NCBI GenBank assembly: GCA_963966775.1
Contig: CAXAAH010000049.1
Location: 1 to 11,330 of the forward strand
DNA from: UBA685 sp002299005
Lineage (GTDB): Bacteria; Pseudomonadota; Alphaproteobacteria; Puniceispirillales; Puniceispirillaceae
Length of the DNA stretch: 11,330 nt
Direction: 5' to 3'
Shown: one piece after another, positions 1 through 6,551 of the stretch
Position numbering within the stretch: the stretch's first letter is position 1
Layout of the letters: each line of letters starts with the position of its first letter
Translations under genes and position numbers: made by a program
Notes under the pieces: generated by a model
Told to the model about the DNA's origin: nothing
The model's database searches: none
Seen by the model: only the letters and a program-made list of their open reading frames with translations

Positions 1-10
1 TATCCGCTGA

Positions 11-823
11 TTAGACAGTTGTGATATCAGGCGCATCAACCGCCTTCATGCCCACAACGTGATAACCACAATCGACATGATGTGTCTCACCAGATACGCC
101 TGATGATAGATCAGACATCAAATAGACGCCCGCACCGCCGACATCTTCAAGTGTCACATTACGCTTAAGCGGCGAGTTATATTCATTCCACTTAAGGATA
201 TAGCGGAAATCACCAATGCCAGAGGCGGCAAGTGTCTTCATCGGGCCAGCTGATAGGCCGTTAACGCGGATATTCTGGCCACCCAAATCAACCGCCAAAT
301 AACGCACAGAAGCTTCGAGGGCCGCTTTGGCAACGCCCATCACATTATAATGCGGCATCACACGCTCAGCGCCATAATAGGTGAGTGTCAGCATAGAGCC
401 ACCTTCTGTCATCAGCTTGGCAGCACGTGCGGCAATCGCTGTGAAAGAATAGACTGAGATATCCATCGTGCGGTCAAAATTACCGCGTGTTGTATCAACA
501 TATTTGCCTTTAAGCTCTTCTTTATCAGAAAAGGCGATGGCGTGAAGGATGAAGTCAATCTTGCCCCATTTTTCTTCTAATTCAGCAAAAACGGCATCCA
601 TAGAGGCATCATCTGTGACGTCGCATTCCATGACCATGTCAGAATTAATTGACGCGGCCAAAGGTTCTACACGCTTGCGCAACGCATCGCCTTGATAGGT
701 GAAGGCAAGTTCTGCGCCTTGTGCGGCGGCCGCGGCGGCAATGCCCCATGCGATAGAACGTTCGTTTGCTACACCCATAATCAGGCCGCGCTTACCTGCC
801 ATAATACCATTAGAAGCTGTCAT
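11..823 (-). CDS. fabI: Enoyl-[acyl-carrier-protein] reductase (NADH), FabI
   Basis: A 270-residue cytosolic short-chain dehydrogenase/reductase that carries out the last reduction of each fatty-acid elongation cycle (trans-2-enoyl-ACP to acyl-ACP). Seen: the FabI-type nucleotide-binding stretch GVANERSIAWGIA (17-29); the catalytic Tyr-x6-Lys pair (Tyr159, Lys166) with the extra upstream Tyr149 in TYYGAER; and the SAGPMKTLAASGI substrate-loop segment (191-203). Length is normal for the family. The start at 823 is preferred over Met8 because an AGGGA ribosome site lies 7 bases upstream of it and none precedes Met8. The segment HAIAF (94-98) carries Ala97 where E. coli FabI has Gly93, a triclosan-contact position. 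It lies 56 bases downstream of the glycine-zipper gene on the same strand with no terminator between, so co-transcription is possible. Identification is secure. Confidence 0.97.
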   Translation of the reverse strand: MTASNGIMAGKRGLIMGVANERSIAWGIAAAAAAQGAELAFTYQGDALRKRVEPLAASINSDMVMECDVTDDASMDAVFAELEEKWGKIDFILHAIAFSDKEELKGKYVDTTRGNFDRTMDISVYSFTAIAARAAKLMTEGGSMLTLTYYGAERVMPHYNVMGVAKAALEASVRYLAVDLGGQNIRVNGLSAGPMKTLAASGIGDFRYILKWNEYNSPLKRNVTLEDVGGAGVYLMSDLSSGVSGETHHVDCGYHVVGMKAVDAPDITTV

Positions 824-879
824 AATTTAATCCCTACTTACTTTAATACTTATTGTCTTCGTCACTTATCGCTTTGATG

Positions 880-1425
880 CTATTTCAAGCTGTAGGTCGT
901 GCGCTTTGATAATTCAACACGCTGACCTTGTCCATATTCGCGCTGTGATTCAAGCGTCACAATGCGGTTATCAATTTCAATTTCCATACGATAACCATCA
1001 ATGCGCTCAATCGTCTCTTCAAGCACAACGCGCTGAATAGAGCAGACTTCTTCGCGGCGATAACCGGCTATTCTCTTCTCGCCTTTCTTTGAGGCTTCAT
1101 GACCCAATAGAGCGCCAGCCACAGCACCAGCCGCGCCGCCGCCATTGGCATCTGATAATTTATTACCAATCGCAGAACCGATAAGGCCGCCGACGATCAA
1201 GCCGCCAATATTGCCTTCGCCGCCGCCAGTTTCTTCATAGATTGGCACGTCCTGAACATTGCAAATACGTTCATCAGTGGGGGTTTTGCGAATAATATTG
1301 CTGGTTAGCACATCCACACGTGTCACGGTGCCAAGCACAGATTCAGTGCGCGTCTCAGCAAAGCTGCTTTGTGTCATTAATGTCGCTGCACAAAAAGCAA
1401 TCAGCGCCAAATTGGTCTTTTTCAT
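880..1425 (-). CDS. Secreted glycine-zipper (2TM / 17 kDa surface antigen-like) protein
   Basis: A 181-residue envelope protein of unknown precise role, belonging to the broad glycine-zipper group that includes the rickettsial 17 kDa antigen. Residues 1-23 (MKKTNLALIAFCAATLMTQSSFA) form a Sec signal peptide ending in a Ser-Phe-Ala cleavage site. The Cys at 12 has Phe before it, so it is a poor lipobox and the protein is probably not a lipoprotein. Residues 72-109 are rich in GxxxG-type spacing (GGLIVGGLIGSAIG, then GAAGAVAGALLGHEASKKG) and probably form a membrane-inserting hairpin. A charged C-terminal part follows, with Cys128; Cys55 and Cys128 could form a disulfide. The start at 1425 is chosen over the longer reading from 1494 because it begins the signal peptide and has an AAGGAA ribosome site (1433-1438) 7 bases upstream. 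The upstream extension would bury the signal. It is divergent from pdxH and upstream of fabI. Confidence 0.82.
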   Translation of the reverse strand: MKKTNLALIAFCAATLMTQSSFAETRTESVLGTVTRVDVLTSNIIRKTPTDERICNVQDVPIYEETGGGEGNIGGLIVGGLIGSAIGNKLSDANGGGAAGAVAGALLGHEASKKGEKRIAGYRREEVCSIQRVVLEETIERIDGYRMEIEIDNRIVTLESQREYGQGQRVELSKRTTYSLK

Positions 1426-1462
1426 GATGCCATTCCTTGTTTTATTGTCGTGGGACAGAATA

Positions 1463-1492
1463 GGTACAAACCATTGTAATCTCGATTGTACC
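1463..1492. repeat. Inverted repeat GGTACAA / TTGTACC in the divergent promoter region
   Basis: GGTACAA at 1463-1469 is exactly complementary to TTGTACC at 1486-1492, with 16 bases between. The arms overlap the candidate -10 hexamers of the glycine-zipper gene. The arrangement resembles an operator for a dimeric regulator, but no regulator is encoded in the window, and two 7-base arms can occur by chance. Confidence 0.4.
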
Positions 1493-1504
1493 ATGTATAA
1501 CCCT

Positions 1505-1523
1505 TTTGCCTAAATAGGGCAAA
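1505..1523. repeat. Short dyad TTTGCC-N7-GGCAAA
   Basis: A 6-base perfect inverted repeat with a 7-base centre (TTTGCC 1505-1510, GGCAAA 1518-1523), lying upstream of the candidate glycine-zipper promoter. It has no run of T long enough for a terminator. A regulatory site is possible but unsupported beyond symmetry. Confidence 0.3.
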
Positions 1524-1658
1524 TTTATGTCATCATAATTTTTGTGGGGATTTTTGCCAAACTATCACAGAAAACAGGCGTCTAACCGCTTGCTTTGTTG
1601 GGCAAGTGCGATAGCTTAACAGATGTACTAATAATCACGTTGATTGAGGATAGATCTG

Positions 1659-2300
1659 ATGAGCCAAGATACTTCAGGCGCTGGCCAGCATGGCACGCAA
1701 AGCCCGCTTCATGATGATAGCTTGATGCAAGAGCCATTTGCGCTTTTTGGTGAGTGGTTCGATGAGGCCAAAAAGACAGAGATTAACGATCCCGATGCGA
1801 TGGCTATCTCGTCTGTGGCGCCAGATGGTATGCCGTCTGTGCGCATGGTGCTGTTAAAGCAATGGTCAGAAGAGGGGTTTATCTTCTATACGAATTATGA
1901 TGGCCGCAAAGGTGATGAATTGCTGGCAACGGGCAAGGCTGCTTTTGTGATGCATTGGAAATCATTGCGCCGGCAAGTGCGTGTCACAGGCCATGTCGCA
2001 CCTGTTGAGGCTGAGGTAAGTGACGCTTATTTTGCGAGCCGTCCGCGTGGCTCGCAAATTGGCGCATGGGCGTCTATACAGTCGCGGCCCCTTGATACAA
2101 GGGCAGATCTTGCGGCGCGTGTGAGCGAGATTGAAGCGCTTTATCCAAATGAGGTGCCACGTCCACCACATTGGGGCGGCTTTCTCATTCGGCCCCAAGA
2201 GATGGAATTCTGGGCTGATGGCGCCTATCGCTTGCATGACAGGTTCCAATTCACGCCAGACGAGACAGGCAAGTGGGTGCCGCAACGCCTCTATCCGTAA
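1659..2300 (+). CDS. pdxH: Pyridoxamine 5'-phosphate oxidase, PdxH
   Basis: A 213-residue FMN-dependent cytosolic enzyme that oxidises pyridoxine or pyridoxamine 5'-phosphate to pyridoxal 5'-phosphate with O2 (vitamin B6 synthesis and salvage). Seen: RMVLLK (62-67) and FYTNYDGRKG (76-85), part of the FMN site; RRQVRV (104-109); SRPRGSQIGAWAS then QS (127-142), the family hallmark; a C-terminal segment with Trp185, Arg191-Leu-His193 of the substrate site; and the terminal WVPQRLYP (206-213). Length is typical. The start is the ATG at 1659, with GAGGA 8 bases before it. An in-frame TTG at 1644 overlaps that ribosome site and is unlikely. The gene is divergent from the glycine-zipper and fabI genes and looks like housekeeping, not part of the amine island that follows. 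Identification is secure. Confidence 0.97.
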   Translation: MSQDTSGAGQHGTQSPLHDDSLMQEPFALFGEWFDEAKKTEINDPDAMAISSVAPDGMPSVRMVLLKQWSEEGFIFYTNYDGRKGDELLATGKAAFVMHWKSLRRQVRVTGHVAPVEAEVSDAYFASRPRGSQIGAWASIQSRPLDTRADLAARVSEIEALYPNEVPRPPHWGGFLIRPQEMEFWADGAYRLHDRFQFTPDETGKWVPQRLYP

Positions 2301-2312
2301 TAAGGTCATTCT

Positions 2313-2360
2313 CGAATAAGCCTATTCCCGAATAAGCCTATTCCCGAATAAGCCTGTTTT
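2313..2360. repeat. Tandem 16-base repeat downstream of pdxH
   Basis: Two exact consecutive copies of CGAATAAGCCTATTCC (2313-2328 and 2329-2344) are followed by a third that matches for 11 bases and then diverges (2345-2360). A degenerate version begins at the pdxH stop codon (2296-2312). Each unit is itself weakly palindromic (GAATA-AGCC-TATTC). No similar unit is seen elsewhere in the window. It could be a mini-satellite, a protein-binding array, or a slippage product. Confidence 0.8.
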
Positions 2361-2395
2361 TGTCTAGAGAGTGTCGGAATAAGGCTGATTTTGTC
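2345..2395. repeat. Imperfect direct repeat pair continuing the tandem array
   Basis: The stretch at 2345-2364 (CGAATAAGCC, TG, T-run, GTC) recurs at 2375-2395 with one extra G, a C-to-G change and one extra A, 10 bases after the first copy ends. This lengthens the repetitive spacer between pdxH and the flavoprotein gene. The same segments place AGCCT (2351-2355) opposite AGGCT (2382-2386), but the hairpin would be only 5 bp with a 26-base loop, so it is not a convincing terminator for pdxH. Confidence 0.6.
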
Positions 2396-2436
2396 GTTAT
2401 ATCTTCATTATCATCGCCTAGTATTTATCAATGGAT

Positions 2437-2443
2437 AAGGAAG
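2437..2443 (+). promoter_or_regulatory. Ribosome binding site deciding the flavoprotein start
   Basis: AAGGAAG sits 7 bases before ATG 2451 and 4 bases before the in-frame GTG at 2448. The spacing and codon favour ATG 2451. No clear sigma-70 promoter pair is visible in the 150-base spacer upstream. Confidence 0.6.
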
Positions 2444-2450
2444 TAATGTG

Positions 2451-4886
2451 ATGAAGTCGCATGCAAGAGTTGTTGTTATTGGTGGCGGGGCCGTTGGTGT
2501 CGGCACATTATATCATCTAGCTAAAAAAGGCTGGTCTGATGTTGTTCTGATTGAACGCAAAGAATTAACCTCTGGTTCCACATGGCATGCGGCGGGCCTG
2601 TTGCCATTGTTCAACATGTCTTATTCTGTTGGTCAAATCCACAAATATTCAGTTGAGCTTTATAACAGCTTGCAAGAAGAGACAGGTCTTCATTCAGGCC
2701 TTTCGGCGGTCTCAAATATCCGCCTTGCGACAAACCAAGATCGCATGGATGAATATATGCAATATAAGGGCGTGGCAGAAACCATCGGTGTCAATGTCGA
2801 AGTGCTGACTCCTGATGAGATTATTGCCCATTGGCCATTGGCGGAAAAAGACGGGCTTATCGGCGGTATTCGCCACCCCGATGATGGCTATATCCAGCCA
2901 GCTGATTTGACGCAAGCGATGGCCAAAGGCGCGCGTGATAAGGGCGCTGAGATTTATCGCAACACGACGGTTCAGTCGATTGAGCGCGTCAATGATGAAT
3001 GGAAAATCACCACAGATAAAGGTGAGATTACCTGTGAGCATGTGGTCTCTTGTACAGGCAACTTTGCACGTCAAACAGGTCGTATGGTCGGTCTTGAGAT
3101 ACCTGTTATCCCTGTTGAGCATCAATATATCGTCACAGAACCGCATCCAGCGATTCTAGAGCGTCAAGCCAAAGGCCTGCCAGAGATGGGTGTTTTGCGC
3201 GAATCTGACGGTAGCTGGTATATGCGTGAGGAAAATGGCGGTCTTATCCTTGGCCCTTATGAGAAGGGTGCGCCTGTTTGTTATTTCGATGGCCCCACAG
3301 ATGATAGCGAATATGAGCTGTTCCAAGAAGATCTTGAACGCCTGATGCCGCATATTGAATCAGCGATTGCGCGTGTCCCGGCATTTGGTGAAGTGGGCGT
3401 CAAGAAGGTCTATAATGGCGCGATTGCCTATACGCCAGATGGTAGCCCTATCATTGGCCCGGCTTGGGATTTGCCGAATTTTTGGCTGAATGAAGGTCAC
3501 AGCTTTGGTATCACCGCCACAGGTGGTGCGGGCTGGCAGTTGGCAGAATGGATTGTCGAGGGTGAGCCGACCATTGATATGAATGGTGTCGACCCAAGAC
3601 GTTTTGGCAGCTATGCGACTAAGAGCTTCTTGAAAGAGAAGAACGAAGAAGCCTATGCGAATGTCTTTACGATCCATTATCCAGATGAAGAGCGTGAAGC
3701 GGGTCGTCCTTTGCGCACAACGCCTTGTTATGATCGCTTGAAATCAATGGGCGCTGTGTTCGGGGCGACCTTTGGCTGGGAGCGTGCGAACTGGTTTGCG
3801 CCAGACGGTGTGGCCCAAGAAGATCATTGGTCATTCCGCCGTTCAAACTGGTTTGAGCATGTCGGCAATGAGGTTAAGAACGTGGCTGAGAATGTCGGCG
3901 TGCTTGATATGTCTGCCTTTGCTAAGGCGCGTATCGAGGGGCCGGGCGCTGAAGCGTTTTTGGAATATCTGACAGCCAATAAGGTGCCACAGAAAAAAGG
4001 CCGCGTCAGTCTAGCGCATGCGTTGGCACCGCGCGGCGGGGTTCATTCTGAATTTACCATCATGCGTGAATCAGATGAGAGCTTCTATCTGGTATCAGCA
4101 GGCGCCGCGCAGCGTCTTGACCATGATTGGATTAAAAAGCATATGCCAAAAGACAGATCTGTGACATTCACAGATTTGACCAATTCAATGGGTGTGCTTG
4201 TGCTAGCAGGGCCAAAGTCGCGTGAATTGCTATCGCGTTTGACTCTCACAGATCTCTCAAATGAGAATTTCCCATGGCTATCAGCACAAAAGATTGATGT
4301 TAATTTGGCGCCAGCGATTGCGGCGCGCGTTAACTTTGTCGGCGAATTAGGCTGGGAATTGCATCATCCGATTGAATATCAAAACCATATTTTCGATGCG
4401 CTGTTCAAAGCCGGCGAAGATTTAGGCATTAAGCCTTTTGGTATTCGTGCTATGAATGCGATGCGCTTGGAGAAGTCATATCGTCTTGTTGGCACGGAGA
4501 TGTCTATCGAATATTCAGCCTATGAATCAGGCTTGCACCGGTTTGTTAGCCAGAAGAAAAATGGCGATTATATCGGCCGTGAGGGTCTTGCGACATGGGA
4601 AGCAAAAGGCGCTGATAATGCGTTTGTGACCTTGAAGGTGCATGACACGACAGACGCTGATGCGATTGGTGGCAATCCGATTTATCAAAATGGGACGCTG
4701 GTGGGTCGTTGCACCTCTGGTGGCTTTGGGTTCCGTCTTGGCTATTCTATCGCGCTTGCGATGGTGAAGCCTGAATTGGCAGAAATTGGGGCGATGTTTG
4801 ATATCGATATTCTTGGGCAATCTTACAAAGCAGAAATTGTCGAAGAAAGCCCGTTTGATCCGCAAAACACACATCTACGCGCCTAG
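2451..4886 (+). CDS. Dimethylglycine/sarcosine dehydrogenase-type FAD oxidoreductase with GcvT-like folate domain
   Basis: An 811-residue two-part enzyme. Residues 6-370 are a DAO-type flavin domain: the dinucleotide-binding GGGAVG (11-16), an acidic strand end (LIERKE), then GSTWHAAGLL (42-51), whose His46 matches the histidine that carries covalent FAD in dimethylglycine and sarcosine dehydrogenases. TPDGSPIIGP (328-337) and NEGHSFGITATGGAG (347-361) close the flavin fold. A linker domain covers roughly 375-435. From about 440 to 810 comes an aminomethyltransferase (GcvT) domain with GELGWELH (631-638), the usual folate-site segment, and RLEKSYR (672-678). Family chemistry is oxidative N-demethylation of a methylated glycine with capture of formaldehyde as 5,10-methylene-THF. 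Dimethylglycine is the likeliest substrate given sarcosine oxidase downstream, but sequence alone cannot exclude sarcosine or another N-methyl amine. It has no signal peptide, so it is cytosolic. It ends in TAG, 29 bases before the MttB-like gene, so the two almost surely share a transcript. Confidence 0.88.
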   Translation: MKSHARVVVIGGGAVGVGTLYHLAKKGWSDVVLIERKELTSGSTWHAAGLLPLFNMSYSVGQIHKYSVELYNSLQEETGLHSGLSAVSNIRLATNQDRMDEYMQYKGVAETIGVNVEVLTPDEIIAHWPLAEKDGLIGGIRHPDDGYIQPADLTQAMAKGARDKGAEIYRNTTVQSIERVNDEWKITTDKGEITCEHVVSCTGNFARQTGRMVGLEIPVIPVEHQYIVTEPHPAILERQAKGLPEMGVLRESDGSWYMREENGGLILGPYEKGAPVCYFDGPTDDSEYELFQEDLERLMPHIESAIARVPAFGEVGVKKVYNGAIAYTPDGSPIIGPAWDLPNFWLNEGHSFGITATGGAGWQLAEWIVEGEPTIDMNGVDPRRFGSYATKSFLKEKNEEAYANVFTIHYPDEEREAGRPLRTTPCYDRLKSMGAVFGATFGWERANWFAPDGVAQEDHWSFRRSNWFEHVGNEVKNVAENVGVLDMSAFAKARIEGPGAEAFLEYLTANKVPQKKGRVSLAHALAPRGGVHSEFTIMRESDESFYLVSAGAAQRLDHDWIKKHMPKDRSVTFTDLTNSMGVLVLAGPKSRELLSRLTLTDLSNENFPWLSAQKIDVNLAPAIAARVNFVGELGWELHHPIEYQNHIFDALFKAGEDLGIKPFGIRAMNAMRLEKSYRLVGTEMSIEYSAYESGLHRFVSQKKNGDYIGREGLATWEAKGADNAFVTLKVHDTTDADAIGGNPIYQNGTLVGRCTSGGFGFRLGYSIALAMVKPELAEIGAMFDIDILGQSYKAEIVEESPFDPQNTHLRA

Positions 4887-4915
4887 CAATATAAGGGCTT
4901 ATAAGGAAGCAGAGC

Positions 4916-6466
4916 ATGAGTGAAGAAACACAAGAAAGAAGAAGCCGCCGCGGCGGTGGTCGTGATGCCAGACGCCAAGTGCGTTCAGCGGGAAATGCCG
5001 GCCCGTCTGCGCCTTTTATCACGCGTCATATCCCCCCTGTGGATATTCTGTCTGATGAAGCGGCTGAGATTATCGAAAATAATGCTGAGACCATTCTAGA
5101 AGAGATCGGCATTGATTTCAGAGATGATGCAGAGGCGCTAGATATCTTGCGCAATGTCGGGTGTGATGTGAAGGGCGAGCGTGTTCATTTTCCGCGCGGT
5201 CTTGCGCGTGAATTATGCAAAACGGCCCCAAGCCATTTTACACAGCATGCCAGAAACCCGGCGCGGTCTGTTGAAATTGGGGGCAATAAGACGGTCTTTG
5301 CGCCTGTTTATGGCCCGCCTTTTGTGCGTGATTTGAATAATGAGCGCCGCTATGCAGAGCTGGAAGATTTCCAGAATATTGTGAAGCTTGTCTATATGTT
5401 GCCGGGCTTGCACCATTCAGGTGGTACGGTTTGTGAGCCTGTTGATGTGCCAATTACCAAGCGTCACTTGGATATGATTTATACCCATATGCGCTATTCA
5501 GATAAGCCCTTTATGGGGTCTGTGACCGCGCCATCACGGGCGCAAGATACGGTCGATATGGCAAAGATCCTGTTTGGGGAAGAGTTCGTTCAGAACAACA
5601 CCATTGCCACATCACTGATTAACGCCAATTCGCCTATGACATGGGATGATACGATGCTTGGCGCGCTGAAGGTTTATGCGCGTAATAACCAAGCTGTTGC
5701 GCTCTCGCCCTTTATTTTGGCAGGGGCGATGTCACCTGTCTCTGTCGCTGGTACCTTGGCACAGACATTGGCAGAAGCCATGTCAGGCATTGCCTTTACA
5801 CAAGCGGTTAATCCGGGCGCGCCTGTGATTTTCGGCAGTTTTGCTAGCTCTATCTCTATGCAGACAGGGGCGCCAACTTTTGGCACGCCAGAGCCGGCAA
5901 AAGTGCTTTATGGCTGTGCCAAGCTTGCGCGTCGCCTTGGGGTGCCATTCCGTTCGGGCGGCTCTCTTACAGGCTCCAAAACGGCAGATGCACAAGCCGC
6001 CTATGAATCAGCGCATACTATCTTGCCAACGGTCTTTGGCGGCGTGAATTTTGCGCTTCATTCGGCAGGCTGGATGGAAGGTGGTCTGGTATCAGATTAT
6101 GCCAAATTATTGCTTGATGCTGATCAGTTAACGATGATGCAGTCACTGGTTGATGGCATTGATGTGTCGGATAATGGGCAGGCAATGGATGCGCTTCGTG
6201 AAACAGGCCCTGGCCAGCATTTCCTTGGTTCAGCCCATACGCAGGCCAATTTTGAATCAGCCTTCTGGCGTTCATCCTTGGCCGATAACACCACTTTTGA
6301 GCAATGGTCTTCAGAGGGGTATGTTGAATCACATGACCGTGCGCGTGCGCGTGCCAAAGAGATGCTCGCAAGCTATGAAGCACCGCATCTTGATGAGGGC
6401 ATTGATGAAGCCTTACAAGCCTTTATCGCTAAGCGCAAAGAAGCTTTGCCAGATAGCGAATTTTAA
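4916..6466 (+). CDS. MttB-superfamily (trimethylamine methyltransferase-like) protein, non-pyrrolysine
   Basis: A 516-residue protein of the MttB/COG5598 family, TIM-barrel enzymes that move a methyl group from a methylated or quaternary amine to a corrinoid protein. Seen: helical N-terminal segment DILSDEAAEIIENNAETILEEIGI starting near 43 (first part only quoted by family resemblance), FAPVYGPPFVRDL (128-140), GGTVCEPVDVP (169-179), LINANSPMTWDD (234-245), a PFILAGAMSPVSVAGT barrel strand (265-280), GGSLTGSKTADAQ (348-360) and LHSAGWMEGGL (381-391). The reading frame has no internal TAG, so it is not a pyrrolysine enzyme of the archaeal trimethylamine type. Characterised non-pyrrolysine relatives act on glycine betaine, proline betaine or carnitine. 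Glycine betaine is my inference from the neighbours. Residues 9-22 form an Arg/Gly-rich basic tail before the fold. The AAGGAAG ribosome site (4903-4909) lies 6 bases before the ATG. No corrinoid protein or reductive activator gene is in the window. Confidence 0.85.
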   Translation: MSEETQERRSRRGGGRDARRQVRSAGNAGPSAPFITRHIPPVDILSDEAAEIIENNAETILEEIGIDFRDDAEALDILRNVGCDVKGERVHFPRGLARELCKTAPSHFTQHARNPARSVEIGGNKTVFAPVYGPPFVRDLNNERRYAELEDFQNIVKLVYMLPGLHHSGGTVCEPVDVPITKRHLDMIYTHMRYSDKPFMGSVTAPSRAQDTVDMAKILFGEEFVQNNTIATSLINANSPMTWDDTMLGALKVYARNNQAVALSPFILAGAMSPVSVAGTLAQTLAEAMSGIAFTQAVNPGAPVIFGSFASSISMQTGAPTFGTPEPAKVLYGCAKLARRLGVPFRSGGSLTGSKTADAQAAYESAHTILPTVFGGVNFALHSAGWMEGGLVSDYAKLLLDADQLTMMQSLVDGIDVSDNGQAMDALRETGPGQHFLGSAHTQANFESAFWRSSLADNTTFEQWSSEGYVESHDRARARAKEMLASYEAPHLDEGIDEALQAFIAKRKEALPDSEF

Positions 6467-6490
6467 CTCATATCGCTTTATCTGCGATTA

Positions 6491-6530
6491 AAAAAAGGGC
6501 TAGCAATCATCATATTGCTAGCCCTTTTTT
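6491..6530. terminator. Bidirectional intrinsic terminator between convergent operons
   Basis: A perfect inverted repeat: GGGCTAGCAAT (6497-6507), 6-base loop CATCAT (6508-6513), ATTGCTAGCCC (6514-6524). It is flanked by six A on the left and six T on the right, giving a 17-bp stem in all. It has a U-tract in both directions, so it can end the plus-strand MttB-like transcript (stop 24 bases earlier) and the minus-strand sox transcript (stop 22 bases away). Confidence 0.95.
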
Positions 6531-6551
6531 ATAGGTCATCAATTGAGAGTT

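Larger units (their letters stand above)
1426..1658. promoter_or_regulatory. Divergent intergenic region between glycine-zipper gene and pdxH
   Basis: This 233-base spacer must hold the promoters of both divergent genes. Minus-strand TACAAT hexamers, reading toward the glycine-zipper gene, are plausible -10 boxes (complement within 1470-1491), but I find no convincing -35 partner. For pdxH I see no clear sigma-70 pair. Its ribosome site GAGGA (1646-1650) is clear and lies 8 bases before ATG 1659. An inverted repeat at 1463-1492 and a short TTTGCC/GGCAAA dyad at 1505-1523 are the only structured elements. Promoter role is inferred from geometry. Confidence 0.45.

Noticed and set aside
1426..1494. 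Longer glycine-zipper protein start at 1494
   Set aside because: It would put 23 extra residues before a clear Sec signal peptide, whereas the Met at 1425 has its own ribosome site.
2345..2395. Rho-independent terminator for pdxH
   Set aside because: The only pairing, AGCCT with AGGCT, is 5 bp with a 26-base loop and no T-run directly after the right arm.
4884..4886. TAG at the end of the DMGDH-like gene next to an MttB homologue, suggesting pyrrolysine readthrough
   Set aside because: Reading through would add only two residues before TAA at 4893-4895. The glycine-zipper gene also ends in TAG, and no pyrrolysine genes are visible. It is an ordinary stop.
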